DNA of 64,000 nt. Origin: Ignavibacteriota bacterium (GTDB lineage: Bacteria; Bacteroidota; Ignavibacteria; Ignavibacteriales; Melioribacteraceae). Under the pieces are notes generated by a model. That model made no database searches. It was not told the origin of the DNA and saw only the letters and a program-made list of their open reading frames with translations. Both the position numbers and the translations under genes were made by a program. The DNA lies in NCBI GenBank assembly GCA_016716225.1, contig JADJWT010000001.1, forward strand, positions 3,854,501 through 3,918,500, written 5' to 3'. Positions 43,803 through 52,192 of the stretch are shown here, piece after piece. The stretch's first letter is position 1. Each line of letters begins with the position of its first letter.

Positions 43803-45743
43803 TTATTTTAATAAAATCATTTTCTTTGTTTCAATAAAATTTCCAGTAATTAAAGTATAATAATAAATTCCGCTTGATAAATTCTCTGCTCTAAATTCTA
43901 TTTTATAATTTCCAGGATTTTGGTTTTCGTTAACTAAAGTTGCGATTTCTTTTCCTAGAATATCATACAAATATATTTTCACATTTGACTCCTGCCTGCC
44001 GGTAGGCAAGGTTTTATTTTTCACATTTGAGGGAATATTATATTTTATTGTGGTTGTTGGATTAAACGGATTCGGATAATTTTGTTCTAAACTAAATTTG
44101 TTTGGAATTTCATTTTGTTCCTCAATATCAGTTGGAGTTTCTGAATCAAAAAATGGCGGATAAGATTTAAATAATCTTTTTATATCCGGATCATTCATAA
44201 ATAAATTCCATAATAATTGAGATCTATAATTTTCAATCATGCAAATTATCGGACCTTGATCAATTGCCAAATATCCATCGCTGAACCACTCACCTTTTAC
44301 TCCGTTTGAAGAATATGTTAAATTGAAAGCATCTTTAAATCCGTACTTTCCCCATAATTTATTTTTAAGATTTCGATAAAAATATTTCATTGCTTGCGTT
44401 GATGCATATGGAGTGTAAGGCATTGAAGAAAGTGCAGCTGTCGGCGCTATTGTTCCGTTATCATTATTTGGTTCATGTGCAGTGTACCCAATTCCCGGAA
44501 TAGAATAACTTGCTGTTAAACCCCAGCATTCTTCACTATATCCAGTATGGTTTTTGGGATTATCAATGCAATAATTTAGGTTTAACATAGTTTGATTTAT
44601 ATTTTGTCCGAAATAATTTGCATATAAATCTCTTTTAACTCTCGGATCAAATCCTATAAAAGAATAGTGTGTAAAGAATAAAGGTCCGCCATAACCACTA
44701 CCAACCGAAAGCGTAATTTCATATTTGGGAGAACCGGTATATTTTATATTTCCATTATTTCCCCAGCCCGAAGCATAATATTGTTGTGCAATTGGATGAG
44801 TAGGAGAAGCCAAAGCCAATAAATACGGCATCAATGTTTCGTTCCAGCCATGGAAAATAAAAGTATCATTAAAATTAAATCCTAAAGTTGGAGACCAGTT
44901 CCAATATAATCCGGTTGAGCTATTTCTATAAAAATCCCAATCAACATTTTCCCAAAGTTGGGTTATTAAATTTCTTATTTGCACTTCAGTTGAATCTGTT
45001 TGTTCAAAATACTGGCGTGCACATAAAAGTCCTTGAACCATAAACCCGGTTTCAACAATATCGCCGCCGTTCTGAACTCCAAAATTAATAACTTTGCCGG
45101 TGGTACCGTTGAACCAATGTGGAAATGCACCATGGAATTTATCCATTTTATTTTGCATAAAATCTGCAATTTTCAATATTCTTTCTGCACCTTGTTCTCT
45201 TGAGATAAAGCCTCTTTCAATACCGACCAAAATTGCCATTACACCAAAACCACCACCGCCAATTGTATTTGTTTTATCATTTTCATCGGGATGCCATCGT
45301 TCACGCGCAACTCCGGAAACCGGATCGCCCCAATCCCAGAAATATCTAAATGTTGCACGCTGAACCATATCCATAAATTCTTCATCGCTCATTTCTGAAG
45401 TTAGAATTTCAACTTCTGAACTTAATTCTGAAGTTTTCCCAGAATTATCAATTGCTTGAATTTTATATTTTTCACTTTTTCCTAATTCTCCTAACCATAT
45501 CATTTTATTATTAACATTATTTGGAAGCATTTCCAAAAATGTAAAAACTGATCCATTCCATTTATAAATAATAAAGTTTTTCACATCGGAATTTTCATCA
45601 ATATCCCAATATAAATCTCCATGAAATTCATATGAATAGGCTCTAAAATTATTTGGAATTGCCGGAGGAATTGTATCTTGTGCGAATTGTAAATTTGTAA
45701 AAAATAACCAAGTTAAAAATATTATACTCAAAATCTTCATCAT
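43803..45743 (-). CDS. T9SS-secreted GH144-type glucanase
   Basis: This 646-residue protein has a signal peptide (about 1-21), a fibronectin-III-like domain (about 28-115), a GH144/'glucoamylase-like' catalytic domain (about 125-540; F-R-Y-F-W-D-W-G-D-P, G-G-G-F-G-V-M-A, F-I-F-H-G-W-N-E-T near 360, Y-L-A-I-D-Q-G-P-I-I-C-M-I-E-N near 510) and a C-terminal type IX sorting domain (Y-P-N-P-F-N-P-T-T to the end K-M-I-L-L-K). It should act outside the cell on long glucan, with the lipoprotein relative at 39548 acting further in. The sorting domain carries a 14-residue insertion (L-P-T-G-R-Q) coded by a palindromic repeat at 43976-44030. Confidence 0.87.
   Translation of the reverse strand: MMKILSIIFLTWLFFTNLQFAQDTIPPAIPNNFRAYSYEFHGDLYWDIDENSDVKNFIIYKWNGSVFTFLEMLPNNVNNKMIWLGELGKSEKYKIQAIDNSGKTSELSSEVEILTSEMSDEEFMDMVQRATFRYFWDWGDPVSGVARERWHPDENDKTNTIGGGGFGVMAILVGIERGFISREQGAERILKIADFMQNKMDKFHGAFPHWFNGTTGKVINFGVQNGGDIVETGFMVQGLLCARQYFEQTDSTEVQIRNLITQLWENVDWDFYRNSSTGLYWNWSPTLGFNFNDTFIFHGWNETLMPYLLALASPTHPIAQQYYASGWGNNGNIKYTGSPKYEITLSVGSGYGGPLFFTHYSFIGFDPRVKRDLYANYFGQNINQTMLNLNYCIDNPKNHTGYSEECWGLTASYSIPGIGYTAHEPNNDNGTIAPTAALSSMPYTPYASTQAMKYFYRNLKNKLWGKYGFKDAFNLTYSSNGVKGEWFSDGYLAIDQGPIICMIENYRSQLLWNLFMNDPDIKRLFKSYPPFFDSETPTDIEEQNEIPNKFSLEQNYPNPFNPTTTIKYNIPSNVKNKTLPTGRQESNVKIYLYDILGKEIATLVNENQNPGNYKIEFRAENLSSGIYYYTLITGNFIETKKMILLK
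43976..44030. repeat. Palindromic insertion element with 13-bp target duplication inside a gene
   Basis: The sequence TTTTCACATTTGA occurs at 43976-43988 and again at 44018-44030. Between them lies a 29-bp unit with the palindromic core CCTGCCTGCCGGTAGGCAAG (43991-44010). The net gain is 42 bp, so the frame is kept and 14 residues including L-P-T-G-R-Q are added between two S-N-V-K copies. Similar GC-rich palindromes are known as dispersed repeats in Bacteroidota-like genomes; here the direct repeats mark it as an insertion. Confidence 0.75.
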
Positions 45744-45784
45744 TTTTTCCTTATGAAAACAGATTTAAATATACACTTACGCAT

Positions 45785-47857
45785 CTAAATTTTTATAACA
45801 TTAATCAGAAAATGATTCTGTGAAACTATTTTATTTTTAATTTTTAACTTAAATGTAATTTCGTGTTTTCCCACATTAACCCAATTGGGAAGTTTAATTT
45901 CCATACTTTCAAAATTTTTGAACATTGTTGAATTTTGTCTAATATGCAAATCGGTTACATTTCCGCATTTTTTATTATCAACAAAAATTTCAACAGATGA
46001 ATTTTTAATTTCATCATACGTATCATTGATAATATAAAAATCAAAATTGATTTTTGATTCCGTGAAATATTGATCTTGACGTAAATTTACTGAAAGCAAA
46101 ATTGGTTCATAACATTCTTTAACTATTGAAAACCCTTTTTTCTTTTCGAGATAATAATCAACTACCGACCAAGTAATTGAAGGCCAACAATCAATAAACA
46201 TAAATTGAAAAATTCCGGTTATACCACTTCCCTTTTTTCTTCGGTAAAAATGAATTGCTGTTTGCAAAAGATCAGCTTGATAATTTTGAGAATTTTCAAC
46301 AAAATCATCAATAGAATTTCCCATTTGAATTTTGGCAATATTAAAAGTTGTATCTGGCTGAAAATCATGATATTTCCAATGATCAAAATCCGGTGGAAAT
46401 AATTTATCAACTGGAATAAATTTTTCAAGAGATTTTTTATTCGGTAAACCTTGCGCACCAAACTCCGTAACTAATGGACCCATTGGTGCTGAAATGAAAT
46501 GTTCTTTGTTTCCCCAATACCAGCCATCGTAGGGATGTTCTTCATAGTTTGAAGCTTTTCTGATTATGCGTGACTGATCTTGACTTTGCACTGCGTCAAA
46601 TAAAAATTTATCTAAAGTATTGATTTGATTTCCAGGTTCATTGTGGCAGCACCAAAATGCAATTGAAGGATGATTATAAAACTGATTAACCATATCTTTA
46701 ATTTGATTTACTGCATTTGCTGCAAATTTTTCTGATTCATCGTATGTCCATTGAAGTGCAAAATCTTGCCAAAGTAAAATTCCAATTTTGTCAAATTCTT
46801 CATAAAATTCTTTCCTATTAACATGAGCATGAATTCTAACAATATTAATATTTGCTTCTTTGATTAATGAAACAATTTTTTTAATTCTTTCTTCAGATAA
46901 TTCACTTAAAAATTGTGTGGGAATTATATTTGTTCCGCGTAAGAATAATTCTTTATTATTTATATAGAATCTATTTTCGGAATCAATGTAAACTTTTCTA
47001 ATTGCAAATTTTTTCGAATAATTAATAATTTTTTTTATGTTGATGTTGAGATCATACAATTCCGGCTTGTCCAAATCCCAACTCCACCAAAGCAAAGGAT
47101 TTTTAATTTCAAAAAATAAATTTATACTTGAAGTGTTTGGATAAACTAAAAATTCTTGAGAAAATTCAGTTTTGTTATTCTTTGAATCAATTGCATTAAA
47201 TGTTATTTCAGTTTTAAATGGATGAATTAAATTGGACTTATAAAAAATCTCAACATTTATTTTTGCGCATGATAAATTTTCACAAAGATTGGTTGTTATC
47301 TTTGTATTCACAATAAATATTTTTTCATTAATGAATAGTTCTACATCGTTCCAAATTCCGCCCGTGTTTTGGTCTTGTCCAAATTCCAAACTCCAAGCTC
47401 CGGGTCTGCAATCATGATGATTAAAAATACCCTTTATTAATTGTTTTTTGAGAGGCCAAACTTCACCGGGTTTTTCTTTGGGTGAATCTACTTTTACGAT
47501 TAAAATATTTGTATCGTTAAATTTAAGTTTATCGGTGATATTAAAATCAAAAGATTGGAAATATCCTTCATGATTTCCCAAGTAATTTCCATTCAACCAA
47601 ATATCAGCAAAATAATCAACACCGTTAAACTTCAATACTGATAAGGTATTTTTGAGTTTATCAAAATTCAATTTGAATGATTTTTTAAACCAAACAGTTC
47701 CCGAAAAATTATGTAATCCAGCTAACTCCCAATTTATAGGGAGTTTCATGGATTTGTTTTTATTTAATTGAAATAAAGAATTTACTTTTTCAAAATTTAG
47801 TTTTGAATTTTCATCTTCAACATAGTCCCAATTTCCGTTCAGCAAAATTTTAGGCAT
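45785..47857 (-). CDS. Cytoplasmic GH2-family beta-glycosidase (beta-mannosidase-like)
   Basis: This 690-residue protein without signal peptide has the GH2 layout: N-terminal sugar-binding beta-sandwich (about 1-175; W-E-L-A-G then G-V-D-Y-F-A-D-I-W-L-N-G), Ig-like domain (about 180-280) and a TIM barrel with the likely acid/base E406 in C-H-N-E-P-G-N-Q and nucleophile E465 in V-T-E-F-G-A-Q-G. The motifs sit nearer to beta-mannosidase-like members than to LacZ. It is shorter than typical beta-mannosidases (about 830). In this operon it may cut sophorose or related disaccharides, which is inference from context. It lies 26 bp after the GH94 gene. Confidence 0.85.
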   Translation of the reverse strand: MPKILLNGNWDYVEDENSKLNFEKVNSLFQLNKNKSMKLPINWELAGLHNFSGTVWFKKSFKLNFDKLKNTLSVLKFNGVDYFADIWLNGNYLGNHEGYFQSFDFNITDKLKFNDTNILIVKVDSPKEKPGEVWPLKKQLIKGIFNHHDCRPGAWSLEFGQDQNTGGIWNDVELFINEKIFIVNTKITTNLCENLSCAKINVEIFYKSNLIHPFKTEITFNAIDSKNNKTEFSQEFLVYPNTSSINLFFEIKNPLLWWSWDLDKPELYDLNINIKKIINYSKKFAIRKVYIDSENRFYINNKELFLRGTNIIPTQFLSELSEERIKKIVSLIKEANINIVRIHAHVNRKEFYEEFDKIGILLWQDFALQWTYDESEKFAANAVNQIKDMVNQFYNHPSIAFWCCHNEPGNQINTLDKFLFDAVQSQDQSRIIRKASNYEEHPYDGWYWGNKEHFISAPMGPLVTEFGAQGLPNKKSLEKFIPVDKLFPPDFDHWKYHDFQPDTTFNIAKIQMGNSIDDFVENSQNYQADLLQTAIHFYRRKKGSGITGIFQFMFIDCWPSITWSVVDYYLEKKKGFSIVKECYEPILLSVNLRQDQYFTESKINFDFYIINDTYDEIKNSSVEIFVDNKKCGNVTDLHIRQNSTMFKNFESMEIKLPNWVNVGKHEITFKLKIKNKIVSQNHFLINVIKI

Positions 47858-47883
47858 TTAAATTTTTTCCGAAATTTTATTTG

Positions 47884-50262
47884 TTAACCTAAATAAACAT
47901 TAACTTTTACTTCTTTTTTACTTTCAACAAAAATAGTAGATGTGTTTACAATATTACCATCGATTTCAATTTTCTTAACGCCATCATTTACATTATTAGA
48001 ATTGAAAACAGTAATAAAATAATTTGTACCTCTGAAATTTCTTTTTACTTTAAATTCATTCCAATGTTTAGGAATATGCGGATCAATAATCAATCCTTCA
48101 TTTGAAGCCCTTATTCCAAGAATCCAATCAACAATAACTTTTTGATACCAAGAAGCAGAACCGGTGTACCAAGTCCAGCCAGCCATTCCATAATTAGGTG
48201 AATCCGGTCCGTCGATATTTCCGGGCATTACATAAGGTTCAGCAACATATTTATCAGGATTCATTCCGGAATAAATTGGACACATTTTTTTAAAAATATC
48301 ATAAGCAGTTTCAGAATCATAGAGTAATGCATAAGCCCAAATTGACCAAGTTGCAGCATGAGAATAGACTCCGCCGTTTTCTCTTCTTCCCGCAGCATAC
48401 CGTGACAGATAACCAATATATTTATCTGGTTTAGAATATGCCGGCTGTAAAAGTAATGCTCCATTATCCCTAAGTAAATGTTTGCGAACTGATTCCATTG
48501 CTTTTATTTTTTTATCATTTTCTGCAATATCGCTTATCACCGACCACGACTGAGGATTTAAATAAATTTTACCATCTTCGCATTCTTTACTTCCAATTTT
48601 TTCTCCCGAATCTTTTGTACCTCTGTAAAACCACTCTCCATCCCAAGCATACTTATTAAAGGATTTTTTTAATTCATCTTTAGCTGCAGTGAATTTATCA
48701 TAAATTTCGTAATCACCTTTGAAAATTGTGTAAGGTAAAAATCTCTGAATTACATCATATAAAAATTCCGTAAGCCAAATCGATTCACCTTTCATTTCCA
48801 AACCGACAGCACTTAATCCATCATTCCAATCACCGGCACCAATTAAAGTCAATCCGCGTGGGCTTAATCTCGAAAGCACCTTATAAATTGCTTTTAGGCA
48901 ATGCTCATAAATTGAATATTTTTTTTCCTTATCATCATAAAAAGGTTCTAAGTGATCTAAAATTTTTAAATCATTTGTTTCTTGGATATAATGCGAAAGA
49001 ATATAAGGAAGCCAAAGTAAATCGTCTGTCATTTTTGTTTCCAAACCCGTTTCACTTATTGGATGCCACCAATGAAGTACAGTTCCGTCACTAATTTGAT
49101 GACGTGCATGAAGTCTGATTTGTTTCTCGGTAAGTTTCGGATCAATTGGCAGAAATACTAAACTATCTTGAAGTTGATCTCTAAATCCAAATGCCCCGCT
49201 TTGTTGGTAATATGCAGTTCTTCCCCAAAGTCTTCCGGAAATTGCTTGATATCTTACCCATTTATTTACGAAAATATTCATCGCTTCATCAGGAGTTTCT
49301 ATTTCCAATGAACCAAGAATTTCCGACCATTTATTTTTCACATTTGACAAAGCATTTTTAATTTGGTTTTCATCCCAAAATGAATTTACAATTTCAGCTA
49401 TATCTTCCTCATTTTCTGCAAGTCCTAAATAATAACTTACATTTTCTTCATTACCAGGTTTTATGTTTAAATCAATTTTCAATGATGCAATCGAATCATA
49501 AAATTTCCCGCAAGTGTTTGATAATTTTCCGGATACAACAGCTTTTGGTTTTTCTAAATTTCCATAATTGCCCAAAAATGATTCTTTATCACATTCAAAT
49601 TCTGAAACTTTTTTATTAGAAATGAAAAATGCAGAATACGGATAATCAATATTCCAATGACCTCTATCGCCCAAGGGAATATCCCAAATTCTCTTTTTCG
49701 CAATTATTCCGTTGAAATTTTCATTAAACTCTGTTTCCAAAAATTGTTTATGGAATTCTCTATGATGATCATTTGATGAGCCCAAAACCCATTCAAAGTA
49801 ATTAATAATTGATAAATCAAAATCTTCTTCAGTTTCGTTTTTTATTTTGAAATCCCATATTTCCAAATTTTTATTAAAAGGGATAAAAACCAAAATCTCA
49901 ATTTTTACTTTTTTGTATTCCGTAACAAATTTTGTGTAACCGATTCCATGAATACAATTGTAAAAATCTAAATCTGCTTTTACCGGATTCCAAGTCGGGC
50001 TCCAAATTTCACCAGTTTTATTATTTCTTAAATAGAAAAATTTTCCCCAATTATCTTGAATTAAATCTTGATGCCATCTCGTGATTCGGTTAAATTCAGA
50101 ATGTTCATTCCAGCTAAAACCACCGCCGGTTTGAGAAAGAACAATTCCATAACTTCCGTTAGAAATTACATTTACCCAAGGTTTTGGAGTTTTAGGATTT
50201 TTGATTACATATTCAGAACCATCATCTGAAAAAAATCCATATTTTGTTTCAAATTTTGCCAT
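47884..50262 (-). CDS. GH94 glycoside phosphorylase
   Basis: This 792-residue cytoplasmic protein has the GH94 pattern: G-Y-G-I-V-L-S-Q-T-G-G-G-F-S-W near 35, Y-Q-Q-S-G-A-F-G-F-R-D-Q-L-Q-D near 355, the general acid Asp in G-A-G-D-W-N-D-G-L (about D478) and Y-A-A-G-R-R-E-N-G-G-V-Y-S-H-A near 640. GH94 enzymes phosphorolyse beta-linked disaccharides or oligosaccharides to a sugar-1-phosphate. Its length is that of disaccharide phosphorylases (cellobiose, chitobiose, laminaribiose types) rather than of the longer sophoro-oligosaccharide phosphorylases. With two GH144 genes downstream a beta-1,2-glucan product is plausible but unproven. It is the first gene of the six-gene operon, 33 bp after a cre-like operator. 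Confidence 0.92.
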   Translation of the reverse strand: MAKFETKYGFFSDDGSEYVIKNPKTPKPWVNVISNGSYGIVLSQTGGGFSWNEHSEFNRITRWHQDLIQDNWGKFFYLRNNKTGEIWSPTWNPVKADLDFYNCIHGIGYTKFVTEYKKVKIEILVFIPFNKNLEIWDFKIKNETEEDFDLSIINYFEWVLGSSNDHHREFHKQFLETEFNENFNGIIAKKRIWDIPLGDRGHWNIDYPYSAFFISNKKVSEFECDKESFLGNYGNLEKPKAVVSGKLSNTCGKFYDSIASLKIDLNIKPGNEENVSYYLGLAENEEDIAEIVNSFWDENQIKNALSNVKNKWSEILGSLEIETPDEAMNIFVNKWVRYQAISGRLWGRTAYYQQSGAFGFRDQLQDSLVFLPIDPKLTEKQIRLHARHQISDGTVLHWWHPISETGLETKMTDDLLWLPYILSHYIQETNDLKILDHLEPFYDDKEKKYSIYEHCLKAIYKVLSRLSPRGLTLIGAGDWNDGLSAVGLEMKGESIWLTEFLYDVIQRFLPYTIFKGDYEIYDKFTAAKDELKKSFNKYAWDGEWFYRGTKDSGEKIGSKECEDGKIYLNPQSWSVISDIAENDKKIKAMESVRKHLLRDNGALLLQPAYSKPDKYIGYLSRYAAGRRENGGVYSHAATWSIWAYALLYDSETAYDIFKKMCPIYSGMNPDKYVAEPYVMPGNIDGPDSPNYGMAGWTWYTGSASWYQKVIVDWILGIRASNEGLIIDPHIPKHWNEFKVKRNFRGTNYFITVFNSNNVNDGVKKIEIDGNIVNTSTIFVESKKEVKVNVYLG

Positions 50263-50294
50263 GATAAATACCAGTTATTTTTTCAATAAATAAA

Positions 50295-50308
50295 TGTAAG
50301 CGTTTACA
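50295..50308. promoter_or_regulatory. Cre-like LacI-family operator TGTAAGCGTTTACA
   Basis: This 14-bp sequence with central CG matches the general LacI/CcpA-type consensus TGNAANCGNNTNCA and is a palindrome except for one pair. It lies 33 bp upstream of the GH94 start, at the head of the operon that contains the LacI gene 40960-41973. It differs from the CTTACWCGTGTAAG sites, consistent with a different regulator. Confidence 0.7.
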
Positions 50309-50464
50309 TATTTCTAACTTAGCCAAACTAAATTATTTTATCAAGCAATTATTTTTGGAAATGTATGAAAAACTTAAATGAATAATAGAATATCACGAAT
50401 TTTCTCAAATAGTAAATTCTATGATTTTATTGATTTAGATTTTTATAAAATAAAAGGAGTGACT

Positions 50465-50656
50465 TTACTTTTTCTGCTTTAAAAAATTACTTTTTGCAGA
50501 ATCCGTACAAAATACACTATCACCAAAATAATACCTAAAGTTACAGCATTTTTCAATTTCGAGACAAACAATAAGTTTATTTTCACAAATTTGTTTTGTT
50601 CTGCACATTTGTATTTTGGAATCTGATTTGGTTGATGAGATGTTAGATTGGGACAT
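50465..50656 (-). CDS. Small cysteine-rich protein, unknown
   Basis: This is a 63-residue frame with six Cys in a 34-residue stretch (M-C-R-T-K-Q-I-C-E-N, C-L-E-I-E-K-C-C-N-F, V-F-C-T), spaced like a small metal-binding or disulfide protein. It has no signal peptide and only a weak ribosome site (AAAAGG 6 bp before ATG). Its neighbours give no hint of function. It may be a real small gene or a chance frame; the clustered cysteines favour the former. Confidence 0.45.
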   Translation of the reverse strand: MSQSNISSTKSDSKIQMCRTKQICENKLIVCLEIEKCCNFRYYFGDSVFCTDSAKSNFLKQKK

Positions 50657-50834
50657 GTTTACCTTTTCTTTATTATTAAATAAAATTCCCTGACCTAAAA
50701 AAAGCTACGATGAACATCAAAATTATACAAATTTTAATATTTTTTAAATAAAAATTTGCATTGAAAATAATTTTTTACTTAATATTTAGTTTGAAATATT
50801 GTTATAAAATGAATTAATTATAGAATAAAAAAAG

Positions 50835-50879
50835 GCCTCCGAAACTTTCAATGACCTATAATCTAATAATTTCGGAGGC
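50835..50879 (-). terminator. Free-standing rho-independent terminator (possible sRNA end)
   Basis: A perfect 10-bp stem (GCCTCCGAAA, 50835-50844, with TTTCGGAGGC, 50870-50879) with a 25-nt loop is followed on the minus strand by a C and a run of eight T. No minus-strand gene lies upstream of it within 1.3 kb, so it either ends a small RNA started in 50880-51180 or terminates antisense transcription. Confidence 0.65.
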
Positions 50880-50946
50880 ACAGGGGGTAATTGACTTTCG
50901 TTAAAAAAGTACGGTGAAAAAATATGAATTTATTTTTTCGAAAAAA

Positions 50947-50962
50947 TCAGTATAAATACGTA
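50947..50962. promoter_or_regulatory. Inverted-repeat motif, copy 1 (TCAGTATAAATACGTA)
   Basis: This is a variant of the TAAGTA-TAAW-TACTTA pattern. It shares AGTATAAATAC with copy 3 and is followed by a further TTATA half, making a wider imperfect palindrome. Confidence 0.45.
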
Positions 50963-51066
50963 CTTATAATTTTATTTTACATAGTATAAAATATTTCAAA
51001 TTCATTAAATAATTATACATTTCTTTCAAATTTTAATTTCCCAACAAGGATTTTGAGAAATATGTA

Positions 51067-51082
51067 TACGTATAAATACTTA
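51067..51082. promoter_or_regulatory. Inverted-repeat motif, copy 2 (TACGTATAAATACTTA)
   Basis: This differs from TAAGTATAAATACTTA at one position. It lies 103 bp upstream of the plus-strand gene pair 51185-52182. Confidence 0.5.
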
Positions 51083-51112
51083 CTTAATTCTTCCTTCCTA
51101 AAAAAAAATTGT

Positions 51113-51128
51113 TAAGTATAAATACTGA
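51113..51128. promoter_or_regulatory. Inverted-repeat motif, copy 3 (TAAGTATAAATACTGA)
   Basis: This differs from TAAGTATAAATACTTA at one position. It lies 57 bp upstream of the 51185 start, in the place expected for a promoter-proximal regulator site. Confidence 0.5.
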
Positions 51129-51184
51129 TTTCTTAACGTTTATTTTTTAATAGATTCTCCACCTCACAAAAAAAAGGAGAAGTT

Positions 51185-51601
51185 ATGAAAACTTTAATAA
51201 TATTAATAATTCTTTCGAGTTTCAATTTTGGACAAGATGCTGGAAAAATTTTCTCATTGAAAGATGCTGAAAATCAGTTTGGTAATGTTATCGAGGAAAA
51301 AATTTTATCAACTGATGCATTTAAAAATGTACTGCAAAATACAACTAATAGTGTTATGTTTTGCATTCAAAATTCGGAATTAATAATTTTGGGAGATAAC
51401 AGAACTCATTTGTACTCAAGTTCGTCTTATAGTGAAGAAAATAATACTTTTCATCTTTTCAGTAAAAGTAAAATTGTAGAATTGTTAAATCTTGGAGAAA
51501 GCAATAATTGTTTATTTCAAAAGAGAGAAAAAGCGTTTACAGTGCAAAATGGTCAGTTTATTTTAGAATTATCCTTACCTTGTCCTCCAAATTGTAACTG
51601 A
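51185..51601 (+). CDS. Small secreted protein, unknown
   Basis: This 138-residue protein has a short signal peptide (M-K-T-L-I-I-L-I-I-L-S-S-F-N-F-G-Q) and a polar mature part with Cys at about 59, 108, 132 and 137, the last two in the tail L-P-C-P-P-N-C-N. I do not recognise a family. A strong AAAGGAG lies 5 bp before the ATG. Its stop overlaps the next start as TGATG, so the two are translated together. The three inverted-repeat motifs upstream and the two-component genes downstream suggest regulated expression. Confidence 0.75.
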   Translation: MKTLIILIILSSFNFGQDAGKIFSLKDAENQFGNVIEEKILSTDAFKNVLQNTTNSVMFCIQNSELIILGDNRTHLYSSSSYSEENNTFHLFSKSKIVELLNLGESNNCLFQKREKAFTVQNGQFILELSLPCPPNCN

Positions 51602-52182
51602 TGAAAACTTGGGAAATTATTGGTATTATTTCAATATTTATTTGGGCGATAGTACCAATTTTCTATCGCTCAAATAAACATTTTTATTTTTTTCTTATTT
51701 TTGCCATTAACGATTTATCTTCAATTTTAATAAGAATATTTTTTAGTTTTCCTACAACCGCGCTTTGGATTCCTTCAACATATTTAATTGTATTTAGTTT
51801 TGATAAGAACTTTCTTTTCAAATACAAATATTTTATTGGAGTAGGATTAATAATTGCTATTTTTCTGGGATTTAACTCCTCTATTACTTTTCAAATGTAC
51901 TTTGTATTGGCATCCCAAATAATTCTTTTTTTTCTTTTTTCAAGATTTCTGATTTCTATTTATTTAAATGAAAATAGAATTGATATTTTTTATCTGACTA
52001 TGATCTTTTATGAGGCATTAACAATATTTAAAATAATCGCATTTTTACATCAGCTTAGTTCGGGATTAAATATATATTTTGCAACAAATATAATTCAGAT
52101 TTTGATTGGTTTATTTTTAATATATTTAAGTATTAAGAGAAATAGAAACTCAAATTTGGAAAGTAGTGAATTTTTGATTTAA
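51601..52182 (+). CDS. Integral membrane protein, unknown
   Basis: The protein has 193 residues and about six hydrophobic segments, with short polar loops and a charged tail (K-R-N-R-N-S-N). No signature motif is seen. The start codon shares its A with the stop of the secreted protein gene (TGATG). A secreted partner, a membrane protein and an adjacent sensor kinase could together make a signal-detection unit, but this is a guess from gene order. It converges with the response regulator gene over an 10-bp gap. Confidence 0.7.
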   Translation: MKTWEIIGIISIFIWAIVPIFYRSNKHFYFFLIFAINDLSSILIRIFFSFPTTALWIPSTYLIVFSFDKNFLFKYKYFIGVGLIIAIFLGFNSSITFQMYFVLASQIILFFLFSRFLISIYLNENRIDIFYLTMIFYEALTIFKIIAFLHQLSSGLNIYFATNIIQILIGLFLIYLSIKRNRNSNLESSEFLI

Positions 52183-52192
52183 TAATAAATTT

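Larger units (their letters stand above)
50657..51184. other. 528-bp gene-poor region with hairpin and inverted-repeat motifs
   Basis: No convincing reading frame of normal size is present. The region holds the hairpin at 50835-50879 and three copies of a TAAGTA-N4-TACTTA-like motif (50947, 51067, 51113). The last copy is 57 bp before the plus-strand gene at 51185, which has a strong AAAGGAG ribosome site. Confidence 0.6.

Noticed and set aside
50924..50989. A 21-codon plus-strand frame in the gene-poor gap
   Set aside because: The ribosome site is weak (GGTGA), the frame is very short and it overlaps an inverted-repeat motif; it is most likely chance in AT-rich sequence.
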